The translations under genes and the position numbers were made by a program. A stretch of DNA of 64,000 bases from an uncultured Lachnospiraceae bacterium (lineage in GTDB: Bacteria; Bacillota; Clostridia; Lachnospirales; Lachnospiraceae): NCBI GenBank assembly GCA_947643615.1, contig CANRWO010000009.1:1-64000 (forward strand). The letters are read 5' to 3'. A model generated the notes under the pieces. The model was given only the letters and a program-made list of their open reading frames with translations, made no database searches and was not told the DNA's origin. Shown piece by piece: positions 48,608 to 59,195 of the stretch (its first letter is position 1; each line of letters begins with the position of its first letter).

Positions 48608-49290
48608 AGATTATATTAGCCAATGGCAGTCCCAAGGTAGGAGACAGCGCCAGCAGAATCTTTCTGGCCTATTTAAAAGATTACTTTACAGACCAATCCC
48701 GTCAGCAGCCGGAAGCTGTATTGAGGGACGAAGAACGAAAGATCCTGGAGGCGGAATTCCATGCCGCCCATATTCCGGAAGGAACCATGGAGGAACTGAA
48801 AAGTGCGGATGCGTTGATTTTTGCCTGTCCTCTTTATGTAGATGGCCTTCCAGGGCATTTGTTGTCCTGCCTTATGCAGATGGAAAGCCTGCTCCGAAAT
48901 CCTCAATGGCAGAACCCGGGATTGCGGATTTACGGTATCGTGAACTGTGGCTTTTATGAGGGGATCCAGGCTCAATACGCCCTGGAACTTTTGCGAAACT
49001 GGTGTGCCAGAACAGGTCTAGCCTGGTGTGGCGGTATAGGTATCGGCGGAGGCGGTGGAATTTCCATGATGCCTGCGGTGGAGGGCGGTCATGGCCCCAG
49101 GGCGCCTGTGGAAAAGGCGCTGGCGGAAATGACGGACACGGTACTTCAACAGAAGATTCAGGAAAATAAGTATGTTTCCGTTGCCTTCCCCAGATTTCTA
49201 TATAAACTGGCAGCACAGGCAGGGTGGCGCCAGTCGATCAGGGCAAACGGCGGTAAAGTAAGGGACTTGGGGAAGCGGCCGGAAGAGTAA
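48604..49290 (+). CDS. NAD(P)H-dependent oxidoreductase / flavodoxin family protein
   Basis: MKIILANGSPKVGDSASRIF; ADALIFACPLYVDGLPGHLLSCL; ATGA overlap with preceding gene. Confidence 0.78.
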   Translation: MKIILANGSPKVGDSASRIFLAYLKDYFTDQSRQQPEAVLRDEERKILEAEFHAAHIPEGTMEELKSADALIFACPLYVDGLPGHLLSCLMQMESLLRNPQWQNPGLRIYGIVNCGFYEGIQAQYALELLRNWCARTGLAWCGGIGIGGGGGISMMPAVEGGHGPRAPVEKALAEMTDTVLQQKIQENKYVSVAFPRFLYKLAAQAGWRQSIRANGGKVRDLGKRPEE

Positions 49291-49418
49291 TACAGGAGGG
49301 TAATCCGCCTTTAGGGCAGGAACCCTTTTGGAATATGTATCCGCCTGGGCGGTTGGATGCCCTGAAACGCATCCGGCCGCCCGTCTGGCATCGCAATACA
49401 AATCCAGCGTCGGAAACT

Positions 49419-51857
49419 TTATGACCCCATGCTGACCACCACATGGTATTCCTTTTTTCCCTTTTCATAAGGGATCACGTTTCCTTCCACAGGCTTTCCT
49501 TCCACTGTCATGGAAGTCACGCCTTTCTCTGAATTCCCCGAATGTTTCACTTGTATGTGGTATATGCCTTCCCGGAACTGTCTGGTGACCTTAAAATCTC
49601 CGAACTCTTTGGGTACACAGGGATTTACGGACAGACCCTGATGGGTGGGGCAGACCCCTAAAATATACTGTGATATATTGACAAATGCCCATGCCGCCGT
49701 GCCGGAAAGCCAGCTGTTTTTCGCTTCTCCATGGAACTTTGCGTCCCGTCCCGCGATCATCTGGGAATACACATAGGGTTCGGTGCGATGGATCTCACTG
49801 ATATCCTCCACATATGCAGGACATGTTTTCCGGTAGATTTCAAAAGCTCTGTCCCCTCTGCCCACGATCGTTTCGGCAATGGATACCCAGGGATTGCTGT
49901 GACAGAAAATGCCGGCATTTTCTTTATATCCCGGAGGATAAGAGGAAACCTCCCCCAATTCCAGATGATATTCGGTATAAGCGGGTTGCAGGATCATCAC
50001 GCCGTAGTCGGTATCCAGCCTTTCTTTCACAGCGTCCAGAGCCTTCCCGGCAAGGCCTTCTTTTACACCTATCCCTGCCAGTACACAGAACCCCTGGGGT
50101 TCTATATAAATCTGTCCTTCTTTGCACTCTCTGGAACCCACTTTATGGCCGAAGGCATCGTAAGCCCTGAGGAACCAGTCACCGTCCCAGCCTTGGGCCA
50201 AAACGGTGTCATACATAACGCGGACTTCTTTTCTGGCACGCCCTGCCTCTGCTGCATCTCCCATTAGGTCGCACAGCAGGGCGTATTCCTCCCCGTATTT
50301 CACAAACATCCCTGCGATGAACACAGATTCCGCCACCGGCCCTTCGCTGGGGCCGAAGGTCTGGAATGATTCACCCGGATGTGCGGAAAAGCAATTCAAA
50401 TTCAGGCAGTCGTTCCAGTCTGCCCGCCCAATCAGAGGAAGGCCATGGGGGCCTTTGTGGGTTACGGTAAAATCAAAGGAACGTTTCAGGTGCTCCATAA
50501 GCGGTTTGGCTTTTGCCATATCGTTATCAAACGGAACCATCTGTGTCAGGATACTGGTATCCCCAGTCTCTTTTACATAAGCGGAGGTCCCTGCGATAAG
50601 CCATAAGGGATCGTCGTTAAAACCGCTGCCGATATCGGAGTTGCCTTTCTTGGTCAATGGCTGGTACTGATGATAAGCGCTGCCGTCTTCAAATTGTGTG
50701 GATGCGATATCAATGATCCGTTCCCTGGCCCTGTCAGGAATCAAATGCACAAATCCCAGCAGATCCTGGCAGGAATCACGGAACCCCATTCCTCTGCCGA
50801 TGCCGGATTCATAATAGGATGCGGAGCGGGACATATTGAAGGTAACCATACATTGATATTGGTTCCACACATTGACCATGCGGTTTATTTTTTCGTCGGA
50901 TGTTTCTGCTGTATATTTGGAAAGCAGCTGTTTCCAATAGCCGCACAGTTTCCTGAAAGCGCTGTCTACCGCTTCTTCTGTGCCGTATTTTTCCAGAAGG
51001 GCATAGGCTCTTTCCTTATTGATCACTCCCGGAGACTCCCATTTCCTGTCTTCAGGATTCTCCACATAACCCAGCACAAACACATACGTACGGCTTTCCC
51101 CGGGAGCCAGAGCCAGATCCAGCTGATGAACCCCAATGGGAGACCAGCCGCTGGCAATGGAATTGGTACAGTTTCCTTTTTCCACTGCCTCCGGGTCTTC
51201 GGTGCCACGGTAAGCCCCAAGAAAGGCATCCCTGCTGGTATCGAAACCGGAGATGGGGGCATTGACGGAAAAAAGGCCAAAGTGATTACGCCTCTCCCTG
51301 TATTCCGTCTTATGGTAGATTGTGGATCCTGTAACCTCCACCTCCCCGGTGCTCAAATTGCGCTGGAAATTCTTCATGTCGTCGTCTGCGTTCCATAAAC
51401 ACCATTCCACATAGGAAAATACAGTAATCTTTTTTTCGGAAGGGGACTCATTGGTAATGGTGAAATTAGTGATTTCACAATTGTCTTCCATGGGAACAAA
51501 TGTCAGGAGAGCGGCTTTCACCTGATCTTTGGAGGAGCTGAAACGGCTGTACCCCAACCCGTGGCGGCATTCGTAACTGTCCAGGGCGGCCTTGGAAGGC
51601 TGCCAGCCGGGATTCCACACCGTATCGCCGTCCTTGATATAAAAATATTTGCCGTTTATATCCTGGGGCACATTATTATAACGGTATCTGGTCAGCCGCA
51701 GAAGCTTTGCGTCTTTGTAGAAGGAATAGCCGCCGCAGGTATTGGATATCAGGCTGAAAAATTCATTGCAGCCAAGGTAATTGATCCAGGGAAGGGGCGT
51801 CCTGGGGGTAGTGACAACGTATTCCTGATGGGTATCGTCAAAATAACCAAACTTCAT
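49419..51857 (-). CDS. GH94 cellobiose phosphorylase
   Basis: [89 protein letters not shown]. Confidence 0.93.
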   Translation of the reverse strand: MKFGYFDDTHQEYVVTTPRTPLPWINYLGCNEFFSLISNTCGGYSFYKDAKLLRLTRYRYNNVPQDINGKYFYIKDGDTVWNPGWQPSKAALDSYECRHGLGYSRFSSSKDQVKAALLTFVPMEDNCEITNFTITNESPSEKKITVFSYVEWCLWNADDDMKNFQRNLSTGEVEVTGSTIYHKTEYRERRNHFGLFSVNAPISGFDTSRDAFLGAYRGTEDPEAVEKGNCTNSIASGWSPIGVHQLDLALAPGESRTYVFVLGYVENPEDRKWESPGVINKERAYALLEKYGTEEAVDSAFRKLCGYWKQLLSKYTAETSDEKINRMVNVWNQYQCMVTFNMSRSASYYESGIGRGMGFRDSCQDLLGFVHLIPDRARERIIDIASTQFEDGSAYHQYQPLTKKGNSDIGSGFNDDPLWLIAGTSAYVKETGDTSILTQMVPFDNDMAKAKPLMEHLKRSFDFTVTHKGPHGLPLIGRADWNDCLNLNCFSAHPGESFQTFGPSEGPVAESVFIAGMFVKYGEEYALLCDLMGDAAEAGRARKEVRVMYDTVLAQGWDGDWFLRAYDAFGHKVGSRECKEGQIYIEPQGFCVLAGIGVKEGLAGKALDAVKERLDTDYGVMILQPAYTEYHLELGEVSSYPPGYKENAGIFCHSNPWVSIAETIVGRGDRAFEIYRKTCPAYVEDISEIHRTEPYVYSQMIAGRDAKFHGEAKNSWLSGTAAWAFVNISQYILGVCPTHQGLSVNPCVPKEFGDFKVTRQFREGIYHIQVKHSGNSEKGVTSMTVEGKPVEGNVIPYEKGKKEYHVVVSMGS

Positions 51858-51968
51858 AATTCCCTCATTTCCGCGCTGCTTTATAAGGTGCGCATGCCTT
51901 TTCGCATAATCTAAATCTAATACCGGGATTCACAGGTATGTTACATTTGGAAAAATGAATGAATGTTT

Positions 51969-51982
51969 CGAAAACGTTTAAG
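51969..51982. promoter_or_regulatory. LacI-family operator-like site
   Basis: cgaaaacgtttaag in divergent intergenic region. Confidence 0.6.
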
Positions 51983-52163
51983 CATATATGGCTTAATTTG
52001 AATTATACATAAGAAAAAAGAAAAATGCAATAGTATCAGTATAAGACATTATGTATAAAAACAGGGGTTTTAAATTAGTGATAAAGGATAAAAAAGACAA
52101 TTGCATGAAAAAAATTAAAAAAATATGTTGCAAATTCTATAAAAACATTGTATATTAAAGTTA

Positions 52164-52177
52164 CGAAAACGATTAAG
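52164..52177. promoter_or_regulatory. LacI-family operator-like site, second copy
   Basis: cgaaaacgattaag; 13/14 identical to 51969-51982. Confidence 0.6.
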
Positions 52178-52249
52178 TTAAGACAATTCCAACAAAACAA
52201 CATTGATGATGCGGCATATCGATAGAGCCGGCTCTGGGAAGGAAAATGT

Positions 52250-53260
52250 ATGGCATCTTTGAAAGATATATCCAAAATATGCGGAGTATCGGTGGCTACG
52301 GTAAGTAAAGCCTTGAACAACCAATCGGATATCGGCGAAGAGACAAAAGAACATATCAGGAAAGTGGCAAAAGAATTGGGTTATTCACCGAATTCTTCCG
52401 CCAGGGCACTGAAGACCCGGCGTACATATGGAATCGGAGTGTTGTTCGTGGACGAAGCAATGAGCGGCCTGACTCACGATTACTTTTCGGCAGTGCTGGA
52501 CAGTTTTAAACGCACGGTTGAGAAATTCGGGTATGACATTACCTTTATCAATTGCTGTAAAGAGAGGGATAACAGAATGTCTTACCTGGAGCACAGCCGT
52601 TATAGGGGATTTGACGGCGTGGTGCTGGCCTGTATTGATTTTCATGACCCGGAAGTCATCGAATTGGTACAGAGCGATATCCCGGTAGTGACCATCGACC
52701 ATCTTTTTAACGACCGGATTGGAGTTGTGTCCGATAATGTGGGCGGAATCCGGGAGCTTCTGGAATATATACACAGCTGCGGGCACAGCAGGATCGCTTA
52801 TATCCATGGCGCGCCCTCGGCGGTAACCACCAACCGTCTCAGCAGCTTCTACCGGACGGCGGAACGGTTGGGGATGGAGATTCCGGATGAATATATCCGA
52901 GAGGCAGCCTACAGGGACACTCATACAACGTATCAGATGACAAACGAGCTGCTGGATCTGCCGGCCCCGCCTACCTGCATCCTGTACCCGGATGATTTCG
53001 CAGCCTTTGGAGGGATCAACGCCATCCGGGAGAGAGGGTTGCACATACCGGCGGATATATCTATAGCGGGTTACGACGGCATCCGGACAGCAAGGCATCT
53101 GGAACCGAAGCTGACAACCGTGCGGCAGGATACGGAACAGATCGGCTGTGTGGCGGCCAGACAGCTGGTAAGCCTGATTGAAAGGCCCAAAAGCACGGTG
53201 ATCGAACATATCACAATATCCGGCACGGTGGTCGAAGGAAAGTCGGTTGCAAAAATTTAG
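52250..53260 (+). CDS. LacI family transcriptional regulator
   Basis: ASLKDISKICGVSVATVSKALNNQSDIGEETKEHIRKVAKELGYSPNSSARAL. Confidence 0.96.
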   Translation: MASLKDISKICGVSVATVSKALNNQSDIGEETKEHIRKVAKELGYSPNSSARALKTRRTYGIGVLFVDEAMSGLTHDYFSAVLDSFKRTVEKFGYDITFINCCKERDNRMSYLEHSRYRGFDGVVLACIDFHDPEVIELVQSDIPVVTIDHLFNDRIGVVSDNVGGIRELLEYIHSCGHSRIAYIHGAPSAVTTNRLSSFYRTAERLGMEIPDEYIREAAYRDTHTTYQMTNELLDLPAPPTCILYPDDFAAFGGINAIRERGLHIPADISIAGYDGIRTARHLEPKLTTVRQDTEQIGCVAARQLVSLIERPKSTVIEHITISGTVVEGKSVAKI

Positions 53261-53340
53261 GCATTTGTGCGAGGAGTTTCCCCGCGTATCCAAATAAATG
53301 CAAACATGCAGACAACACAAACTAATAGGGAGGTTATACT

Positions 53341-54717
53341 ATGAAGAAGAAAATCATGAGCACCATTTTAGCGGCAATAACAATGGCTTCCATGTTGACA
53401 GGCTGCGGCGGCCAAACGGCAAATGGGGGAGGCGGTTCTGTTTCCGACGGAGGCAAGGTCTTGAATATCGCCTGCTGGAACGAAGAATTTAAGAGCCGTA
53501 TGGAAGACCATTATCCCGGTTATCAGGTTGTGGACGCCACCACAGGTAAGATAGGAGATGTGACCGTAAGGTGGAACATTACTCCTAATGAGAACAACGC
53601 ATATCAGAACAAGCTGGACGAAAACCTGTTGAACCAGGCATCCGCAGCTGCCGACGACAAGATTGACATTTTCCTGATTGAGGCCGACTATGCGTTAAAG
53701 TATGTGGACACAGAGTATGCGGTGCCGGTATCCGCACTGGGAATCACAGACGCAGACCTGGCAAATCAGTATCAGTACACCAAGGATGTGGTTACCGACT
53801 CTAACGGTAATATCAAAGGTGTATCATGGCAGGGGTGTCCCGGTGTATTGATCTACAGGCGTGACATTGCCAAAGAAGTCCTGGGCAGTGACGATCCCGA
53901 TGCAGTGCAGGGTTATCTATCCGACTGGGATAAGTTCTCAGAGACGGCAGCCAGGATGCAGGAAGCAGGATATTATATGATGTCTTCCGCAAACGACAGC
54001 TACCGTGTCTACTCCAATAACGTGACCAGTAAATGGGTGGTTGACGGCAAGATCAATATTGATGACAACCTGATGGCATGGGTGGAAGATTCCAAGGCTA
54101 TGGTAGACGCAGGACAGACAAATACTTATGACCTGTGGAGCAGTGACTGGAGCGCAGGTTTCTTCCAGGACGGTAAGGTATTCTGCTACTTTGGCCCCGC
54201 ATGGTTCATTGATTTCTCCATGTCCGCAGGGACGGAAGGAGCTGTTGCTACCGACGGCGGCTGGGGTGCAGCGGCAGGCCCTCAGGGATTCTTCTGGGGA
54301 GGCACCTGGATTTGTGCGGCAAACGGAACCGATAATTCCGCGTTGGTAAAGGATATCATTCTCCAGATGACTACAAATGAAGAAATCATGACCGATATCG
54401 TTGTGGCAGACAATGACTTTGTAAACAACAAACCTGCCATGGAAGCCCTGGCAAGCGGTGCACAGAAGGTTAAGGATGAGAATGGCAATGATGTAGAATA
54501 TTCCAGCAAGGTACTGGGCGGCCAGAATCCTCTGCCCATGTTCTGCGCAGGTGCCGAGAAAGTTGACCTGAGCAATCAGGGCGCATACGACCAGGGATGT
54601 AACGAAGAATTCCAGAAGGCCATGAAGAACTATTTCGACGGTAATGCAACTCTGGAAGCGGCATTAGAGCTTTTTTATAAGGCAGTGGAAGAGAAATATC
54701 CCGGACTGACTCACTGA
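53341..54717 (+). CDS. Sugar ABC transporter substrate-binding lipoprotein
   Basis: Lipobox SMLTGCGGQ; VLNIACWNEEFKSRM; family 1 solute-binding protein. Confidence 0.93.
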   Translation: MKKKIMSTILAAITMASMLTGCGGQTANGGGGSVSDGGKVLNIACWNEEFKSRMEDHYPGYQVVDATTGKIGDVTVRWNITPNENNAYQNKLDENLLNQASAAADDKIDIFLIEADYALKYVDTEYAVPVSALGITDADLANQYQYTKDVVTDSNGNIKGVSWQGCPGVLIYRRDIAKEVLGSDDPDAVQGYLSDWDKFSETAARMQEAGYYMMSSANDSYRVYSNNVTSKWVVDGKINIDDNLMAWVEDSKAMVDAGQTNTYDLWSSDWSAGFFQDGKVFCYFGPAWFIDFSMSAGTEGAVATDGGWGAAAGPQGFFWGGTWICAANGTDNSALVKDIILQMTTNEEIMTDIVVADNDFVNNKPAMEALASGAQKVKDENGNDVEYSSKVLGGQNPLPMFCAGAEKVDLSNQGAYDQGCNEEFQKAMKNYFDGNATLEAALELFYKAVEEKYPGLTH

Positions 54718-54766
54718 ACCCGGTAACGGTGCATGGCTTGCCCAGAACCGGAAAAAAGAAGATATG

Positions 54767-54791
54767 CGGGCCTGCTCGGTTGGCAGGCCCG
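54767..54791. promoter_or_regulatory. Stem-loop between substrate-binding protein and permease genes
   Basis: cgggcctg ... caggcccg, 8-bp GC-rich stem. Confidence 0.5.
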
Positions 54792-54943
54792 GAATATCCT
54801 ACAGGGCCGGCAGCAAAATGCCGTGGATATCGGCTTTTGCTTCGGGTTCTGTGATATCGGAAGAAAGCAAATATGCAATGTATGCTGACGGGGAGCTTTC
54901 GGACACAGGATCATTGCCCGCCGAGTTGGGCAGGGAGGTATCT

Positions 54944-55858
54944 ATGAGCGGAAAAAAGAAGAGAGGAAAAGTTGTCAGCTATAACAAATGGGGATACATT
55001 TTTCTGATTCCTTTTGTGCTGGTATATGTAATATTTCAGCTGATTCCTCTGGTGACTACTATTTATAACAGCTTTTTTGAGAATTACCGCCAGGGTCTAA
55101 TGCAGGTGGGGCCGAACTTCGTAGGGTTTGATAACTATAAGGCCATATTGACCAACGGGGATATGTGGGTTTATGCCCAGAATACATTTATCATGTGGAT
55201 ATTGGGGTTCATACCTCAGATCATAGTATCTCTGCTTCTGGGGGCATGGTTTTCCGATACCAGGCTGCGGCTAAAAGGGACGCGGTTTTTCAAGACGGTA
55301 ATCTATCTTCCGAACCTGATTATGGCTTCTGCGTTTTCCATGCTGTTTTTCACGCTGTTTTCCGACGGCGGGCCTATCAACTCCATCTTAATGCAGATCG
55401 GGATCCTGGACAGTCCCTACAGCTTCCTGTCCCATGCAGGCAGCGCCAGGGGCCTGGTGGCCTTTATGAACTTTATCATGTGGTTCGGAAATACTACGAT
55501 ACTGCTCATGGCAGGTATGATGGGGATTGATACAGCCCTCTTCGAAGCGGCGGAAGTGGACGGAGCCACCTCCACACAGGTGTTTTTCAGGATCACGCTG
55601 CCGCTGCTCAAACCCATCCTGATCTATGTGATGATCACTTCCCTGATCGGCGGCCTCCAAATGTTCGATGTGCCTCAGATCCTGACCAATGGCACCGGGG
55701 ATCCCATGAGATCCTCCATGACACTTATCATGTATTTGAATAAGCATCTGTTCAGCAAAAATTATGGCCTTGCCGGTGCGCTTTCTGTGTTCCTTTTCAT
55801 TATCACGGCGATTCTGAGCATGCTGGTATACCGGTTCTCTAACAGGAAGGAGGCATAG
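54944..55858 (+). CDS. Sugar ABC transporter permease (MalF-like)
   Basis: KWGYIFLIPFVLVYVIFQLIPLVTTIYNSF; EAAEVDGATSTQVFFRITLPLLKP EAA loop; RBS gggaggt. Confidence 0.93.
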   Translation: MSGKKKRGKVVSYNKWGYIFLIPFVLVYVIFQLIPLVTTIYNSFFENYRQGLMQVGPNFVGFDNYKAILTNGDMWVYAQNTFIMWILGFIPQIIVSLLLGAWFSDTRLRLKGTRFFKTVIYLPNLIMASAFSMLFFTLFSDGGPINSILMQIGILDSPYSFLSHAGSARGLVAFMNFIMWFGNTTILLMAGMMGIDTALFEAAEVDGATSTQVFFRITLPLLKPILIYVMITSLIGGLQMFDVPQILTNGTGDPMRSSMTLIMYLNKHLFSKNYGLAGALSVFLFIITAILSMLVYRFSNRKEA

Positions 55859-55860
55859 AT

Positions 55861-56727
55861 ATGGCGAACAATAACGGGCAACAGTTGAAAAAAGGGATGA
55901 ATATCCATGTCAGGAGAACATTGGCCTATATTGTGTTGGCAATCATATCTTTTCTCTGCCTATGCTGGTTTTATATCCTGGTTATAAACGCCACCAGATC
56001 CCATGCAGACCTGCAAAGAGGCTTTACGCCGATTCCCAGCAGTTTTCTGGCAAAGAACATGAACGGAGTGCTGCACGGCACGCTGCCGGTATTTTACGGG
56101 TTGATGAACAGCCTGATCGTTTCTTCACTGAGCGCAGTGCTGTGCACTTATTTTTCCGCTATGACGGCTTATGCCATCCATGCTTATCATTTTAAGATGA
56201 AGAGATTCATGTTCACTTTTATCTTGATGATTATGATGATACCAACGCAGGTAACGGCTCTGGGATTTGTACAGCTGATCGACAAAATGCATCTGAGGGA
56301 TTCGTTGATTCCGTTGATCGTGCCGGCCATTGCCGCACCTATTACCTTTTTTTACATGAAACAATATATGGAGAGTGCGTTGCCTCTGGCCATTGTGGAA
56401 TCGGCGAGGATTGACGGGGCGGGAGAGTTTAAGACCTTCAACACTATTGTGATCCCGATGATGAAACCTGCTATTGCGGTACAGGCAATTTTTACCTTTG
56501 TGTCCAGCTGGAATAATTACTTTACTCCGGCGCTGATATTGAACTCCGATAAGAGAAAGACCCTGCCCATACTGATCGCACAGCTGCGGAGTGCGGATTT
56601 CCTGAAATTCGATATGGGGCAGGTGTATGTAATGGTGGCTTTTTCCATACTTCCCGTTGTAGTGATCTACCTGCTTCTTTCCAAGTTCATCGTCCAGGGC
56701 GTGGCCATGGGCAGTGTGAAAGGTTAA
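55861..56727 (+). CDS. Sugar ABC transporter permease (MalG-like)
   Basis: EAA loop ESARIDGAGEFKTFNTIVIPMMKPAIAVQAIFTFVSSWNNY. Confidence 0.94.
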   Translation: MANNNGQQLKKGMNIHVRRTLAYIVLAIISFLCLCWFYILVINATRSHADLQRGFTPIPSSFLAKNMNGVLHGTLPVFYGLMNSLIVSSLSAVLCTYFSAMTAYAIHAYHFKMKRFMFTFILMIMMIPTQVTALGFVQLIDKMHLRDSLIPLIVPAIAAPITFFYMKQYMESALPLAIVESARIDGAGEFKTFNTIVIPMMKPAIAVQAIFTFVSSWNNYFTPALILNSDKRKTLPILIAQLRSADFLKFDMGQVYVMVAFSILPVVVIYLLLSKFIVQGVAMGSVKG

Positions 56728-56731
56728 ACGT

Positions 56732-56772
56732 TTAAAGGAAGAGGATGTGTGTTACACGTCCTCTTCCTTTAA
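56732..56772. terminator. Long stem-loop after the ABC operon
   Basis: ttaaaggaagaggatgtgt-gtt-acacgtcctcttcctttaa, 19-bp stem; no clear U-tract. Confidence 0.6.
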
Positions 56773-57006
56773 GCATTCTTTGCCGGGTACCTTTGCGGTA
56801 TTGTCGTAGATTTTGGAAATTCCGGATAAAAACCTTTTGTCAGGCTTTGGTGTAACCAGGCTAACATGTTTATTTTTACATATACAAAAAATCGATTATA
56901 AATAAATGTAGTCAATATTTCAGAACAGTGCTATAATAATTTTATAAAAAATATGGTGCTTCGGAGATATACATAATATGGATATGTCATTGCTTGAAAA
57001 ATTTCT

Positions 57007-59067
57007 ATGAGGTTGCCAGGAACGGGGGCATTTATGCAAAATGAAAACAGTAACAGGCCATCACCTACTCCGAAAGGAGGAAAACAGGGCGGCGGGTTTG
57101 TCAGTATCGAGAAAAAGATATCTTCCAGCTTTGCCAGGACCATCGTGGTCTGTTGTATCGTCTTAGGGATTATCACCTCTATATTAAGTTATAATTCTTC
57201 TATAAACGCTGTTTCACAGACTATTAACAACACTTCTGACGTAGCGGCATATTATGTATCCGCGGCACTCCAGCAATACATTGCAATTGCATATGAGACA
57301 GGGAGCATAGCGCGACTTGCAGACCCTGGCCTGCCGGTGGAAGAGAAGGCGGCTATCCTGAACCAGAGGATTGAGGACCATGGTTTTGAGAGAGGATTTC
57401 TTATAGACAGCAACGGTATTGATGTCATCACAGGCACGGACTTTTCGGACCGGAAATTTTTCACCGAAGTTATGAATGGCAATACTTATATATCTACGCC
57501 TGCATACAGCGAAGTTACGAAATCGGTGTCCTATGCGGTTTCCGCACCCCTGTGGGAGGGCGGCGTTCCCGGTACGACGCCGGTGGGCGCCATAGTCTAT
57601 GTCCCTAACGGGGAATCCCTGAACGATATCATGCGCTCCATCAAAGTAGGGGAGGGCGGTACTGCATTTATGCTTGACGCCAACGGCATCACCATTGCAG
57701 ACCTGGATTCTTCGCTCGTAGGCGTGGAGGACAGCGTTGCCCTGGGGGATACCAATCCCAGGCTCCGAAAGTACAGCGAGATCTGTAAGCGCATGGTCAC
57801 AGGGGAGGCAGGTACGGGAACCTACTCCTACGGAGGGGTAACAAAGGTAGTTGCCTATTCGCCGGTTCCCGGGACGGACGGCTGGAGTATCGGCGTGGCG
57901 GCAGTTCGGAACGAGTTTCTTGGAATGTTTTATCTTTCGCTGGGACTTACCGTCATCGTTGTCATCGCGTTTACGGTGTACGGCATCCGGAGCGGGGTGA
58001 GCCTGGGACGGAAGGTTGTGCAGCCTATCACGGTAGTGGTAAAGCGCCTTGAACTTTTGGCAGAGGGGGATCTCCATACCGAGACACCAGTGCCGGAGGT
58101 GAATGACGAGACGGCCACGCTGATGAACAGCCTTGCTCAGACAGTCCAGGATCTGAAAAACGTGATAAACGATATCGATGCCCATCTGGCGGAATTGTCG
58201 GAAGGCAATTTCCTGATTGCAATTGAGGATGACTACAAGGGCGACTTTGCAGAGATCAGCCGCTCCTTCCGGGGAATCGTGGCATCCCTGAGTACCGCCA
58301 TGCGGGATATTGACAACAACGCGAAGAATGTCCAGAGAGGCGCGGAGGATTTGGCGGGCGCCGCAACGCAGCTGGCAGAAGGGGCCACTGACCAGGCCAG
58401 CGCCGTGGAAGAGCTGACGGCAACCATTGCGGAGATTTCCGAGAAGATTCGCATCAATGCGGAAAATGCAGAAAAGACTAGAGGAATCGTCTCGGAGATG
58501 AATAACAGGGTGATGGAAAGCAACGATCAAATGAAAAACAATACGGACGCCATGGAGAAGATCAGGGTGGCTTCCGACAAAATCGCGGCTATTATCAGCA
58601 GCATTGAAGATATCGCCGACCAGACAGCCCTGCTGGCGCTGAATGCCTCCATTGAGGCTGCAAGGGCCGGCGAACATGGAAAAGGGTTCGGAGTGGTAGC
58701 CACACAGGTTGGTGCGTTAGCAGACCAGAGTTCGGAAGCCGCAAGGAACACAAAGGATCTGATCCAGAATGCCATTGCCGCGGTGGATGAGGGCATCCAG
58801 TTTGCAAATTCTACAGCAAATTCCCTGATTTCCGTGGTTGAAAACGCCACCATCGTAAATAAATCGATGGAAGAGATCGCCACCGCATCCGATGATCAGG
58901 CAGTAGCGGCGGCCCAGGTTTCGGAAGGAATCCAGCAGATTGCCGAGGTTGTGGAATCCAATTCCGCGACTTCGGAGGAAAGCGCCGCAGCATCCGAAGA
59001 ATTGTCCAGGCAGGCAGACTTGCTGAAGGAGTTGGTGGGCAGGTTCCAATATGAAAGAGAAAGCTGA
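57007..59067 (+). CDS. Methyl-accepting chemotaxis protein with extracellular Cache-like sensor
   Basis: TM1 ~57130 and TM2 ~57930 flank sensor; HAMP; signalling hairpin [54 protein letters not shown]. Confidence 0.95.
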   Translation: MRLPGTGAFMQNENSNRPSPTPKGGKQGGGFVSIEKKISSSFARTIVVCCIVLGIITSILSYNSSINAVSQTINNTSDVAAYYVSAALQQYIAIAYETGSIARLADPGLPVEEKAAILNQRIEDHGFERGFLIDSNGIDVITGTDFSDRKFFTEVMNGNTYISTPAYSEVTKSVSYAVSAPLWEGGVPGTTPVGAIVYVPNGESLNDIMRSIKVGEGGTAFMLDANGITIADLDSSLVGVEDSVALGDTNPRLRKYSEICKRMVTGEAGTGTYSYGGVTKVVAYSPVPGTDGWSIGVAAVRNEFLGMFYLSLGLTVIVVIAFTVYGIRSGVSLGRKVVQPITVVVKRLELLAEGDLHTETPVPEVNDETATLMNSLAQTVQDLKNVINDIDAHLAELSEGNFLIAIEDDYKGDFAEISRSFRGIVASLSTAMRDIDNNAKNVQRGAEDLAGAATQLAEGATDQASAVEELTATIAEISEKIRINAENAEKTRGIVSEMNNRVMESNDQMKNNTDAMEKIRVASDKIAAIISSIEDIADQTALLALNASIEAARAGEHGKGFGVVATQVGALADQSSEAARNTKDLIQNAIAAVDEGIQFANSTANSLISVVENATIVNKSMEEIATASDDQAVAAAQVSEGIQQIAEVVESNSATSEESAAASEELSRQADLLKELVGRFQYERES

Positions 59068-59195
59068 TATGAAAATTTTAGATTGTATTTGCACTTGTCC
59101 TGTTATCCGGCCATACAGGGTTGACTTTTCTATATCGGCAAGGGATAATTTTGAAAGGATTATGATGCAGTAGCTGCATGAGTTTGTGCTCGTAG

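Noticed and set aside
49731-50267. + strand ORFs inside the cellobiose phosphorylase region (also 50670..51398)
   Set aside because: Antisense to a clear GH94 gene; no domain support.
57214-58677. 487-aa antisense ORF opposite the MCP gene
   Set aside because: The + strand MCP is unequivocal; the antisense product is Cys/His-rich and domain-free, typical of a shadow ORF.
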